A stretch of DNA of 64,000 bases from the NCBI RefSeq assembly GCF_004769635.1, contig NZ_RQGH01000011.1:147501-211500 (forward strand), read 5' to 3'. This DNA is from Leptospira jelokensis. Lineage in GTDB: Bacteria; Spirochaetota; Leptospiria; Leptospirales; Leptospiraceae. Both the position numbers and the translations under genes were made by a program. Below, in pieces: positions 17,604 to 26,476 of the stretch. Position 1 is the first letter of the stretch. The number at the start of each line of letters is the position of its first letter. The notes beneath the pieces are model-generated. The model ran no database searches. It worked only from the letters and a program-made list of their open reading frames with translations, and was not told the origin of the DNA.

Positions 17604-19877
17604 TTAGAAATCCAAAATCACGTAACCACCCCTTGGTCGATTCGCAACTTGTGTGATTTTTCCGCCGATGAAATGGCGATTTTGTACGGAGAGGGACCGA
17701 CTTACATTTCCTGTAGAGGGAAGATCCAATCCAAACACTTGGTCATTGTTAAAATCATAAAACACAAATCCTGCTTTGGCAACTCCATTCACCGTTGTAA
17801 AATTTCCACCGATGATCCCTTTCCCATTTTCTCCAAGAGAAATGGTGGATACATCACTATTTGCTGCCATTAGGTTGTAGGTATAGGTTCCAGTTTGGCC
17901 ATCAAACTTTGCAAAAAAAGGATAGGCCTGTGCACCGATGGATGTGAAAGCGCCGCCGATATAATACTGATTTTGAAAATTGGAGATCGTATTTACATTG
18001 GAATTGGGAAAGTTCGTATTCGATGGAAATAATAAATTCGAAGTAGAACTTTTACTGACTTCAGTTAAATTTGAAGTGGCTGATCCAGCAATGTTGCCAA
18101 AAGAACCACCAACAAACAATCGATTGTTTTCGGTGTTCAAGGAAAACACAGCGGCATCGGGATTGGGATTCCAGGTATCGACATTACCAGTTTTCACTTC
18201 CAAACGAGTAAGATTATTTCGAGGGAAACCAGCTACGTTGGAAAATGTTCCACCCATATACAAATATTGATCATCTGATTGGATCTCATTGAGACTCGCA
18301 TCAAAGGTGGGAGCCGTTCCCTCGAGGGATAAAGTCTCAAGATTTAAGGCGAAAAAATTGGTTCTCGTAACACCTAACACAGAACTGAAGGAACCCCCAA
18401 CATATAAAATTTTGTCTTTGGTATGGAATCCATTGATGTTTCCCACAAGTTGTGGGTTGAAGTCGGTCGGTTTTCCTGTAATGAGATCGATGGATCCAAA
18501 CCCATTCCGTTCGACTACGTTTACTGAATAAAAATTTCCAGGAACTAATACCTTCGATCCATCGGAAGAGAAGGCTATTTTTCCTGTATTGGATAAGAAA
18601 CCATTGGTAAATTTTGGATTCCAAGGAGTAAGAATGGCGTTAATGGGATCAATCGAAAATCCAAATTGTCGTGGGGTTCCAAATACCGAAGTAAACGTTC
18701 CCAATACATACAATTTTCCCCCAAACTCCGTGAGGGATGCAAGACTATCACTTGCAATCAGGCCTAAATTTTCAGTTCCAACAGCCCCTGTATTATTGTC
18801 AACCACAGCAAAGTAGTTACGGAGTGTTGCTCCCAATTGTGAGAACGTTCCACATAAATACACTTTGGATCCTAGTAAAGCAATGTCCGTCACTTGTGCG
18901 TTAGGTGCTGGGTTCCAACTTGTTGTGCTTCCGTCCATAAGGAAAGATCCTGCATAGGTTTGAGACACTGTTATAAAATCCCCTCCCGCATACAAAACCT
19001 TATTATTACTAACATCTTGGCCGAGGACAATCGTTTGCACTGCAACACCTGTCACATTCGGTGCAAAACTTGATACCAATGCTCCCGTGTCATAGTTGAC
19101 CTTAACCAATCGTCCGAAATTTACTTCACCATTTAATGTTGTAAATCCTCCTGCCACAAAGATTCCATCAGTGTCTGGGGCAAGGGCGTTTACAGATCCT
19201 GACGCATTGGGTACCCAAGCATTGTCCAAAACTCCCGTATACCGATTTACGGCTGCTAGGTTGGACCTAGCCTCTCCATTCCATATTGTAAAACTCCCTG
19301 CGATATAAATTTTATCACCTACCAATTGGATGTCATTGATGGTAAAACCAGAGGACCCGGTCCCTACATCAAATTTTGTGTCGAGAGTACAGTTTGCATT
19401 GATGTGAACGATGCTACGTTTTGGTTTGCCTTGGACATGGGTAAAACTCCCTGCTAAATAAAACCCTCCGTTTTCGTCCGAGATGGCAACATTGCTAAAG
19501 GTTAAGACTTCCAAATAAGGGCATACGGTTTCATCCAATAGCTTTCCATCGTTGGAACCGAGGATTGCGGCACCACCAGTGTTCGGTCCTAAATATTGGA
19601 AAGTGCCACCTAAGTAGAGTTTGTTGTCGTAAACTGCCATTGCCTTTACATCCACATTGGCTGGCAAATCGCTATAGGCCCCCCAAATCTGAAGAGGCAG
19701 TTTTGAAAATCCAGGCAAACAAGAAGGTGAAGAATCATTCAAAAGGAAACGAAGCAAACTGGCTGTAAGATAGGCATCTGATTTTGGATCACAGGTATTG
19801 GAAAGTTCTGCCGGTTTGCAGAAAAAGAAAATCGGGAAAAGGACAAAAAGGACCGTGGGTTGCCAAATTCGCTTCAT
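17604..19877 (-). CDS. Delta-60-type repeat beta-propeller lipoprotein
   Basis: The 757-residue product has a lipoprotein signal (LFVLFPIFFFC) and the header KPAELSNTCDPKSDAYL. The rest is a long series of repeats of about 45-50 residues with the core KxYxAGSFTxxxGxxxxxLAxxN, for example GDKIYIAGSFTIWNGEARSN, DGIFVAGGFTTLNGE, RLFVGGSFGNIAG and KGIIGGNFTTVNGVA, as in delta-60/DUF5122 propeller proteins. Such repeats form large propellers on surface proteins; the partner is unknown. Convergent with the NHL gene, divergent from the third propeller gene at 20093. Signs of recent repeat expansion are absent: the repeats differ widely. Confidence 0.8.
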   Translation of the reverse strand: MKRIWQPTVLFVLFPIFFFCKPAELSNTCDPKSDAYLTASLLRFLLNDSSPSCLPGFSKLPLQIWGAYSDLPANVDVKAMAVYDNKLYLGGTFQYLGPNTGGAAILGSNDGKLLDETVCPYLEVLTFSNVAISDENGGFYLAGSFTHVQGKPKRSIVHINANCTLDTKFDVGTGSSGFTINDIQLVGDKIYIAGSFTIWNGEARSNLAAVNRYTGVLDNAWVPNASGSVNALAPDTDGIFVAGGFTTLNGEVNFGRLVKVNYDTGALVSSFAPNVTGVAVQTIVLGQDVSNNKVLYAGGDFITVSQTYAGSFLMDGSTTSWNPAPNAQVTDIALLGSKVYLCGTFSQLGATLRNYFAVVDNNTGAVGTENLGLIASDSLASLTEFGGKLYVLGTFTSVFGTPRQFGFSIDPINAILTPWNPKFTNGFLSNTGKIAFSSDGSKVLVPGNFYSVNVVERNGFGSIDLITGKPTDFNPQLVGNINGFHTKDKILYVGGSFSSVLGVTRTNFFALNLETLSLEGTAPTFDASLNEIQSDDQYLYMGGTFSNVAGFPRNNLTRLEVKTGNVDTWNPNPDAAVFSLNTENNRLFVGGSFGNIAGSATSNLTEVSKSSTSNLLFPSNTNFPNSNVNTISNFQNQYYIGGAFTSIGAQAYPFFAKFDGQTGTYTYNLMAANSDVSTISLGENGKGIIGGNFTTVNGVAKAGFVFYDFNNDQVFGLDLPSTGNVSRSLSVQNRHFIGGKITQVANRPRGGYVILDF

Positions 19878-20092
19878 AAGAATGCCTATCCAATCCTAGT
19901 GCAAATTGCCTTCCCCTGACAACTGCTATTTTCCAAGCGATGTTTAAAACAAATGGGTTTGTCAAAATAGAATCAAACATGACATAGGATCGTCGGAGTA
20001 CTTCGTAGTTTTCCTATGGATTTCCTTAAGAAATTTCTTTCGTTTGACAATTTCCAATAACATAAAAAATTTTCCATGTAGAGTCCCTCCAG

Positions 20093-21361
20093 TTGAAGCC
20101 CCATTTTCGTAAGCTCTTCCTTTCCTTTGTACTTAGTATCCACGTTCTCCTTCTATCTTGTAACAAGGCCCAATTAGAAAACGGCTGTGATCCAAACTCC
20201 GAATCGTACCAAACGTTTTACTTAGCGCGGATTTTAAATGATGATGACCGTGAGTACTGCGGGTCCGTCGCTCCCAATAAATCCATTTGTGAAATGGACA
20301 GTTTCAATGCGATCCAACCCAGACGTTGGAAATACGTACAGGCCGAACTGCGAAAGCAGGCGGCTCTTGGGACAGAGGGTCTTGTGACAGAAAGTTTTAG
20401 CTCCACAGTGAGTGCTTCCTCCAAGTGGCTTGGCGGGGTACTCACATCTAAGGGAAAGATTGTCTCCCTACCTTTTGACCAATCTGATGTCCTCATCATT
20501 GATCCTTTCACCAATGGAATTTCCTTTTTGTCTACGGGTTTTAGTGGATTAGGGAAATGGGAAGGTGGTGTCCTTGCTCCCAATGGGAAGGTGTACGGCA
20601 TTCCGAGAAATGCAAATAAGATCTTAGTGATTGATCCAGAGGCTAACACAACGTATACGATTGATTCTCCCTTAACAGGTGGCAATAAGTGGAGAGGGGG
20701 AATCCTTGCTCCCAATGGGTTGATTTATGGGATTCCCATGGCAGCAAACCAAATCCTAGTGATCGACCCAAGGACCGATACGGTACGGACCATCGCCTCA
20801 CCATTAGCAGATTCAAATATGTGGGAAGGTGGGGTCCTTGCTCCCAATGGCAAAATATATGCCTTTCCTCTTGTCTCAAATTCGATCCTAGCCCTCGATC
20901 CTTATTCGGAAAGGAGTTATATTATCCCAACCACAATTGGCACTAATAAGTGGAGGCATGGGGTTCTCGCACCAAATGGGAAATTATTTGCGATGGCGGC
21001 GGATGCACCCAATTTTTTAGTTTTGGATCCGAGTGATGATTCTGTTACTTATTTTCCGGTAACTGCCGGTGGTGTGAGCACAGGTCGTTGGCGCGGTGGA
21101 ATTTTGGCTGCCGATGGAAAAATTTATACGATCCCTGCAGATAACGAAAATATTGTGACAATTGACCCTGATACTCTTTTGACCTCTGTTTTCAACGCGG
21201 GATACGTAACCTTTAACAAATGGGGGGATGGTGTTTTAGCACCTAACGGAAAAATATATGCAGTCCCCCATACGGAAAATGATGTTTTAGTGATCAACCC
21301 TGGTGCCAAAGGGAAAATATGTAACACACTCATCCAAAGTAGTTATTGGAATAGTTATTAA
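20093..21361 (+). CDS. Seven-blade KWxGGVLAPNG-repeat lipoprotein
   Basis: The 422-residue product starts at TTG 20093 with a lipoprotein signal (SIHVLLLSC) and the header NKAQLENGCDPNSESYQ. After a helical linker, seven repeats of about 42-48 residues run from residue 113 to the end. Each has a [KMR]W..GVLAPNGKIY.IP block and an ILVIDP block (KWLGGVLTSKG, KWEGGVLAPNG, KWRGGILAPNG, MWEGGVLAPNG, KWRHGVLAPNG, RWRGGILAADG, KWGDGVLAPNG). Seven copies suggest a seven-blade propeller. I do not know a characterised homologue. Role and ligand unknown; location lipid-anchored, periplasm or surface. Confidence 0.75.
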   Translation: MKPHFRKLFLSFVLSIHVLLLSCNKAQLENGCDPNSESYQTFYLARILNDDDREYCGSVAPNKSICEMDSFNAIQPRRWKYVQAELRKQAALGTEGLVTESFSSTVSASSKWLGGVLTSKGKIVSLPFDQSDVLIIDPFTNGISFLSTGFSGLGKWEGGVLAPNGKVYGIPRNANKILVIDPEANTTYTIDSPLTGGNKWRGGILAPNGLIYGIPMAANQILVIDPRTDTVRTIASPLADSNMWEGGVLAPNGKIYAFPLVSNSILALDPYSERSYIIPTTIGTNKWRHGVLAPNGKLFAMAADAPNFLVLDPSDDSVTYFPVTAGGVSTGRWRGGILAADGKIYTIPADNENIVTIDPDTLLTSVFNAGYVTFNKWGDGVLAPNGKIYAVPHTENDVLVINPGAKGKICNTLIQSSYWNSY

Positions 21362-21442
21362 AGAATATACGAATCCACTTGCGTTGGGTGTGGAATATGA
21401 TTTCTAATTTGGCTTCGCAAATTTCGTATTTTTAAATTAACA

Positions 21443-21469
21443 TTGACACAATCGGTTTTGCCTTATAAG
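21443..21469 (+). promoter_or_regulatory. Sigma-70-like promoter giving a near-leaderless transcript
   Basis: TTGACA (21443-21448) matches the -35 consensus fully; TATAAG (21464-21469) matches five of six -10 bases with a 15-base spacer. Transcription would start about 21475-21478, at or next to the ATG (21478) of the downstream gene. Confidence 0.5.
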
Positions 21470-21477
21470 ACTTTAGG

Positions 21478-22368
21478 ATGCGATGGAAGGCATCTCAGTT
21501 CTGGAAAAATGCATCTCCTAACGAACTTTTGACGTTTTTTCTTTCCATCGAAAAAGGCGAAGATCTGAGGTCTCTCGCTGATCATATGTTAGATGATCAT
21601 GAGTTTTGTGATTTGGTTTTCGAATACCTATGGTTACTTCGTTCTGAAGATGCCACGAAAAAATTTTTAAACGACGAGAATATCAAACCTGACCTTCTCA
21701 TGAAGTTCATTTACTTTGGGTATGGGAAACAATTTTTATTAGACCAATTTGATTCGAATTCATACTTTTTGCAAATCCGTCAATTGTTCGGCTCTGGCCA
21801 AAGTTTGCGTATCCTATCCCTTGGTGAGGAAATGGACAGAGACCCCACCCTTAAGATCCACCTGCTTTCCAATTTGGACCCTCAAACATGGGAGGCATAC
21901 TTTGATCTCTTAGAAGAAAAAAATATGACCATGCAAACTCTTCTTGGGATATTTTCTAACTTACGAGAAAACGAAATTCGTAAGATCCTTTTGAATAGCC
22001 ACACCTTATACTATTACTTGCGGATGATGATGGTCTCAGGCAATCAATCAAACGAGGAATTAACGCCGAAAGAAAAAGAAAATCGACTGCGCCTTGAGAC
22101 GATCTTAACGGCCATCCATGTTTGGGAAACGTTTTGCCAAGACTTAAAAGAAAAGTATGACCTCCCAAAGGAAAAGAGTCTTGCACCTAACAAACGTGAT
22201 TCCTATCGTTTGTCTCTCGTTTTAAAAGAACTTGTAAAACTGCAGGCACAAGACCGATTCGATGTTCTTGTATATTTGAAAGGCAATGGAGTGATCCTTG
22301 ACAGTTGGGAAGAAACAACCGTTCTCTCAGCCCTTGGGAATTATGACAAAGTGGGGAAGTATTTTTGA
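21478..22368 (+). CDS. Hypothetical cytoplasmic protein
   Basis: The 296-residue product lacks a signal peptide or membrane segment. It is helical, acidic and rich in Leu, with stretches such as NELLTFFLSIEKGEDLRSLA, HEFCDLVFEYLWLLRSEDA and HVWETFCQDLKEKYDLPKE. The pattern suggests an all-alpha protein, perhaps with HEAT- or TPR-like helices. I recognise no named domain. It appears monocistronic, with its own promoter at 21443-21469. The start ATG has only AGG directly before it, which fits a leaderless or near-leaderless message. Confidence 0.6.
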   Translation: MRWKASQFWKNASPNELLTFFLSIEKGEDLRSLADHMLDDHEFCDLVFEYLWLLRSEDATKKFLNDENIKPDLLMKFIYFGYGKQFLLDQFDSNSYFLQIRQLFGSGQSLRILSLGEEMDRDPTLKIHLLSNLDPQTWEAYFDLLEEKNMTMQTLLGIFSNLRENEIRKILLNSHTLYYYLRMMMVSGNQSNEELTPKEKENRLRLETILTAIHVWETFCQDLKEKYDLPKEKSLAPNKRDSYRLSLVLKELVKLQAQDRFDVLVYLKGNGVILDSWEETTVLSALGNYDKVGKYF

Positions 22369-22395
22369 CTTCTGTTTTGAACTTAGCATCCCTTT

Positions 22396-22632
22396 TTACC
22401 TTTCCTTTTTTCGTTTCATTCCCTTTGGTCCCTGTCGCAACACAAAGACACTCTCATACCCAATCCTGACAATTCTTACATCTCGATTTGGTCCATTGTT
22501 TTCGTTTCTTACCAAACGAATTGATAACAAATCACCTCCAAATCGACCCTCTAGCAAAAATGGTCCCTCATTTGTCCCAAGAACCCTGACTACGTGGGCA
22601 GGGATGTCCCAACTTTTTCTATAAAATTGAAC
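22396..22632 (-). pseudogene. Start-less coding remnant of about 78 codons
   Basis: The minus strand has one frame open from 22632 (a TAA lies just upstream at 22633-22635) to TAA at 22396-22398. It reads YRKSWDIPAHVVRVLGTNEG, then PFLLEGRFGGDLLSIRLVR, NENNGPNRDVRIVRIGYES and VFVLRQGPKGMKRKKER. This is clearly protein-like, with a basic tail, but no ATG, GTG or TTG precedes the ordered part; the first in-frame TTG is in PFLL. So it is a broken gene, a gene with a frameshift near its start, or one using a rare start. I do not know its family. It occupies most of the 379 bases between two + strand genes. Confidence 0.5.
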
Positions 22633-22670
22633 TTAGTTCAAAAAATTGCAACGGTTCGGAAATAAATTAT

Positions 22671-22699
22671 TTGACACTCGTTCAAAAAGACACCAAAAT
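22671..22699 (+). promoter_or_regulatory. Candidate promoter of the SGNH hydrolase operon
   Basis: TTGACA (22671-22676) is a perfect -35; CAAAAT (22694-22699) is a four-of-six -10 with a 17-base spacer. The region 22628-22732 also has five GTTC elements, four followed by A or G and A-runs, and one palindrome TGAAC-TTA-GTTCA (22628-22640), which may be an operator. Confidence 0.45.
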
Positions 22700-22747
22700 G
22701 TCGTAATTGTTCAAAATATGTTGAAAATGTTCCGATTGGGAGGAAGT

Positions 22748-24013
22748 ATGAACACAAAAAAAGCATTCGGATTGGTGCTCGTTTTGTTGTTTGCTGGCTC
22801 ATTGTCAGCCCAAACACAAAGTGAAATGTTCCAAAAAGTTGGGGTCATCGGGGATTCCTTGAGCCAAGGTTTCTTTGGTGTGACCGTAGAAAAGAAAACA
22901 CAAGATTGGGCATACCCAGTGCTTGTTTCGAAACAAGCAGGTGCTTCGGTTTCGTACAATGTTTTAAAAGGGCCTTTTGTCAATTTAGAGGACGTACTCA
23001 AATGGGACTGCGGTGTTTTTTGTATCGCAGAAAGCATCATTGGTGGAAATGTTTCCACTGTTTCTTTACCTTCGCATGCTGGTATCACCGGAGCTGAATA
23101 CACAACGGTTCTCAAAACTTCTGGTAAATGTGAAGACATCACAGCCACCAAACAAGTGAAAGAATGGTACTGGGCAAAATGGTATTGGTATACCTACCGT
23201 TGGGTCACTGTCGCAGACTGCCAAGAACCAGACAAGTTCCACCGATTTGGACTAAGAGATGCGGGCACACAAGCCCAAGTGATGGAAAAAGTAAAACCAA
23301 CTTTCCTTTTTGGATCTGCTGGTGCCAATCACGTGCTTTGTACGGCACTCCATACCTCTACAGATTGTTTGGATGAAGCCCGTTTCAAAAGAGACATTCG
23401 CGAATTTTTCCGTAGAATGGCAGCGATGGGAAGTTTAAAAGGTGGTGTGTTGTTTACTGTTCCAAATGTAACAGCGATTGCTTTCCTAGAAAACTACAGA
23501 GACCCAAATGGAAGAGCGAACTATTCCGGACTCAAAGCATTCTTTCGTAATTCTGTTTCTGATCCAAACCAAGTTCTGGATGCCAATGAAGTGGCAACAA
23601 TTTCCAATTTCTTAAATATGTTAAACAATGAAATCAAAGCACAAGGGGCTACAATGCGTTTTGCGGTGGCTGACCTTCGTGTGATCTTTGATGACTTAAA
23701 AGAAAATGGAAGGCCTATTCGAAGTGCCTCTGGTTGGTCTCCTGGGAATGCAAGAGCAAATTGGCCACTTCCTAACCAACCTGGTGTATTTGGATTAGAT
23801 GGTGTTCACCCAAATATGTATGGCCACTCATTATTTGCGAACGAATTGATTAAGGCAATTAACACTCGTTACGGATTTTCAATCCCACAAGTAAGTGAAT
23901 ATACTGCTTGGTATTATGATTCACTCAATCGAAACCCAGTTGATTTGAAAAAATTCTTAACAGAGAATATTTTTGGTCAGGCGATTTCTTGGGTAGTTTC
24001 AATCTTTACGTAA
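22748..24013 (+). CDS. Exported SGNH/GDSL-family hydrolase
   Basis: I place the start at ATG 22748, which has GGGAGG upstream and gives a Sec signal peptide ([20 protein letters not shown], cut after SAQ), 421 residues. Block I is [13 protein letters not shown] with the nucleophile Ser; a block III-like Asn lies in [12 protein letters not shown]; block V is [14 protein letters not shown] with the catalytic Asp-x-x-His. So it is probably an esterase or lipase in periplasm or medium. A Trp/Tyr-rich insert ([14 protein letters not shown]) sits in the middle and may bind a membrane or sugar. It forms an operon with the anchored protein 12 bases downstream. Confidence 0.82.
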   Translation: MNTKKAFGLVLVLLFAGSLSAQTQSEMFQKVGVIGDSLSQGFFGVTVEKKTQDWAYPVLVSKQAGASVSYNVLKGPFVNLEDVLKWDCGVFCIAESIIGGNVSTVSLPSHAGITGAEYTTVLKTSGKCEDITATKQVKEWYWAKWYWYTYRWVTVADCQEPDKFHRFGLRDAGTQAQVMEKVKPTFLFGSAGANHVLCTALHTSTDCLDEARFKRDIREFFRRMAAMGSLKGGVLFTVPNVTAIAFLENYRDPNGRANYSGLKAFFRNSVSDPNQVLDANEVATISNFLNMLNNEIKAQGATMRFAVADLRVIFDDLKENGRPIRSASGWSPGNARANWPLPNQPGVFGLDGVHPNMYGHSLFANELIKAINTRYGFSIPQVSEYTAWYYDSLNRNPVDLKKFLTENIFGQAISWVVSIFT

Positions 24014-24025
24014 GAGGATAAAAGA

Positions 24026-24703
24026 ATGAACCAACGGTTGATAGGAATCCTTTCTGTTTGTGGTTTTTTCATCGTATTGTTTTGCATCACACTTTGGAAG
24101 ATGTCTGGAACAAAATCGAATGAAAACCAGGTTGTGTCTGATACCAATTTTGGTAGTCCAGAAAAACACGCTAATTCCTTATTTGATGATCCGGAATTTG
24201 CAGATGCTCCCAATCCAGAAGAATTAGAATTGGCACAAGCAGAAGTCCTATGGCCGTTTGCTCTTGAGAAAAAACCAAATCGTAAAGAAGAAATCAAAGA
24301 GGAGTGGAGGGATTTTGCGGCAAAATACCCAAACAATTTTTACATTCCTCGTGAGATTCGCACTCCCTTAACAGAAAACCAAGAGAAAGAACAACTGGAA
24401 ATGTTGGATTCTTTCACTGCCATGGATGCGAGTTTTTCTGCGAGTGTATCCAAAGAAAAATGGTCTGATAAACCAAGTGCAGAAGAACCAAATGTTGGAG
24501 AACGTCCTTCTCCAAAAGTGCAAAAAGCTTATTTTGATTTTAAGATCAATGAGTTAGAATCACGGATCCAAATGGTTGAGTATTGGTTAGAAAATAAAAA
24601 ACCAGCTGGAGATGTAAAAAGTTCTGCTGAAAAAGATTTACAACTTTGGAGAAAGGAACTCGCTGGCTTAAAAGATGTAAGGAACCAAGTTCCTAACACA
24701 TAA
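24026..24703 (+). CDS. Membrane-anchored hypothetical protein, partner of SGNH hydrolase
   Basis: The 225-residue product begins with one membrane helix (LIGILSVCGFFIVLFCITLW) and continues as a charged, mainly helical domain (LEQAEVLWPFALEKKPNRKE-like region, then NELESRIQMVEYWLENKKP). It looks like a periplasm-facing accessory or lipase-chaperone-like protein by layout only; there is no sequence match to a known foldase that I can claim. It follows the SGNH gene by 12 bases with SD GAGGA, so co-transcription is near certain. A long hairpin ends the unit. Confidence 0.62.
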   Translation: MNQRLIGILSVCGFFIVLFCITLWKMSGTKSNENQVVSDTNFGSPEKHANSLFDDPEFADAPNPEELELAQAEVLWPFALEKKPNRKEEIKEEWRDFAAKYPNNFYIPREIRTPLTENQEKEQLEMLDSFTAMDASFSASVSKEKWSDKPSAEEPNVGERPSPKVQKAYFDFKINELESRIQMVEYWLENKKPAGDVKSSAEKDLQLWRKELAGLKDVRNQVPNT

Positions 24704-24714
24704 TCACAAAATAC

Positions 24715-24750
24715 AAACCAAAGGTTAACTTGAAAGTTAACTTTTGGTTT
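24715..24750. terminator. Long A+T-rich hairpin after the SGNH operon
   Basis: AAACCAAAGGTTAACTT (24715-24731) and AAGTTAACTTTTGGTTT (24734-24750) pair over 17 positions with one G-T wobble. The A-rich 5' arm and T-rich 3' arm suit a bidirectional intrinsic terminator. It begins 12 bases after the stop codon. Confidence 0.7.
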
Positions 24751-24782
24751 ACCATCCATCTCATTTTCCATTCCATAGTTCT

Positions 24783-26345
24783 ATGCAAATCATACAAAAA
24801 TTCATCATCATCTCTTTATTCTTTCTCTTTAGCCAAAATTGTTTTGGTGGACCAAGTGAACCTGAGGCACCAGAGGTTTTGCCCATGGAAGAAGAAATTT
24901 CCACTGATGTTCTATTACAAACTTTGGAATCAGGTTCCAATTTTGACAAAGGCCAAGCTGCCATCCAATTGGGGAATCGAGGGGTTTCAAAAGCAATTCC
25001 ATTACTCAGGCAGTTATTATCGGACAAAGATCCCGGGCTTCGAGCGGGTGCTGCCATTGCACTAGGTGATCTAAAAGACAAAGTTTCTTCTCCCAAAATT
25101 GCCAATTTGATGTGGTCGGATACAGAAAATCCAAAGGATGTTTATTTGGATGCTCTCACACGGATGCAAGACCCAAGTGTTGCCAATCGCATTTACCCTC
25201 TGTTAGATTCTGAAAATCCAACCTTACGATTGCAAACTGTGGATACACTGGTGCAAATTGGAGCCACTACCGTCGGTTCCCAAATTTTAGCTTTGGCTAC
25301 CAAAAACAAAGACAGAGAAAAAGATAAAACCTATGCCATGGCCCTTGGAAAATTAAAAGTTTCGCCGGCTGAAACCTATTTACTGAATCTTACAAAGGTC
25401 CAAGATGAAACACCTACACTTGCTGCGTCTTACTTGGCATTAGGAAGGATCAAAGCAAAAAATGCGAATGATGTATTGATACAAGCCTTAACTTTGCCCT
25501 ATGATAAAGGGAAAGAAAATGCATCTTTAGCTCTCATTGAAATCGGAAATCCGAATGTGATCCCGAAAGTGTTTTCTGTTTTAAACGTTGAGAATCAAGA
25601 ATCGAAACTTTATGCAACGGATGTACTTTGTTCCATCCCATCAAAGGAAGCTGGAAAATTAGCCTTTGGTATTTTAAATTCCAATGAAACAAAAAACTGG
25701 GGTTATGCGGCAAAAATCATCGGACGGCAAAAATACAAAGATGGTAAAAATCGTTTAGAGGAATTACTCTTAAAACCAAATACACCAGAGAGGGATCATT
25801 TTGCAGAAGCACTGGGTTGGATTGGGGATCCGAGTTCTGTTCCGATTTTAAGGAAGGTTTTACTTTCTGGTGAAAAAGAAGGTCCTTATGGATCTGCTTG
25901 GGCACTTGGGGTGATGGGGGCAAAAGAAGCGGTTCCGGATCTCATCCTCGCATTGGATAAAGGGGATACTAAATTAATGAGTTATGCCCTTGAAGCATTG
26001 GGTTCCATCGCAGACCCAAGTAGTTTACCAAAACTAAAATCACTTCTCGCAGAAAGGCCAAAAATGGCACCGCAGATTTTATCCACAGTGGCACTTTTAA
26101 GAACCGAAGAAGCGCGATTGGTTCTTGAAGAGGCAACTCGTTCTAAAAATGCAGAAGTCTACCGTCCTGCCATGGAAGAAGTAGCCAAACGGAAAGACAA
26201 AAAGTCGATTCCATTATTACTTGACCTAGCCAATGGAGAAGACGCCGAAAAACGAAAACTAAGTTACTATGCATTAACATCGATTACAGGGCAAAAGTTT
26301 CGAACTGCGAAGGAATGGAATCATTGGGTGAAGTCTAATCCGTAA
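24783..26345 (+). CDS. HEAT-repeat (PBS lyase-like) lipoprotein
   Basis: From ATG 24783 the product has 520 residues. I prefer this start because it gives a compact signal peptide (IIISLFFLFSQNC), Asn-Cys being an acceptable spirochaetal lipobox. Residues from about 45 on are HEAT/PBS-lyase repeats of about 31 residues: KGQAAIQLGNRGVSKAIPLL, PGLRAGAAIALGDLKDK, DHFAEALGWIGDPSSVPIL and SYALEALGSIADPSSLPKL. I count at least ten. Such solenoids serve as protein-binding scaffolds. It is alone in its unit and convergent with the peroxiredoxin-like gene; a hairpin lies between them. Confidence 0.8.
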   Translation: MQIIQKFIIISLFFLFSQNCFGGPSEPEAPEVLPMEEEISTDVLLQTLESGSNFDKGQAAIQLGNRGVSKAIPLLRQLLSDKDPGLRAGAAIALGDLKDKVSSPKIANLMWSDTENPKDVYLDALTRMQDPSVANRIYPLLDSENPTLRLQTVDTLVQIGATTVGSQILALATKNKDREKDKTYAMALGKLKVSPAETYLLNLTKVQDETPTLAASYLALGRIKAKNANDVLIQALTLPYDKGKENASLALIEIGNPNVIPKVFSVLNVENQESKLYATDVLCSIPSKEAGKLAFGILNSNETKNWGYAAKIIGRQKYKDGKNRLEELLLKPNTPERDHFAEALGWIGDPSSVPILRKVLLSGEKEGPYGSAWALGVMGAKEAVPDLILALDKGDTKLMSYALEALGSIADPSSLPKLKSLLAERPKMAPQILSTVALLRTEEARLVLEEATRSKNAEVYRPAMEEVAKRKDKKSIPLLLDLANGEDAEKRKLSYYALTSITGQKFRTAKEWNHWVKSNP

Positions 26346-26431
26346 TTTCAATTTAAATTGAGTCTATCTTTAAAAATATACGAGGATTCAATAGGACCTC
26401 AGGCGATTTGTGAATGCATCCATTGTTTGGA

Positions 26432-26467
26432 TCAATTGGGATGGAATCCATTTTCCTTCCCAATTGA
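26432..26467. terminator. Bidirectional hairpin between convergent genes
   Basis: TCAATTGGGA (26432-26441) and TCCCAATTGA (26458-26467) are exact complements; four further inner pairs (GGAA/TTCC) extend the stem after one mismatch. A T-rich stretch follows on the + strand. The hairpin sits ten bases from the end of the minus-strand gene. Confidence 0.6.
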
Positions 26468-26476
26468 ATTTCCTTT

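Noticed and set aside
26346..26476. A short minus-strand frame (MDSIPIDPNNGCIHKSPEV) after the peroxiredoxin-like gene
   Set aside because: Only about 32 codons, coincides with the terminator hairpin, and start spacing to the GGAAGG element is too short.
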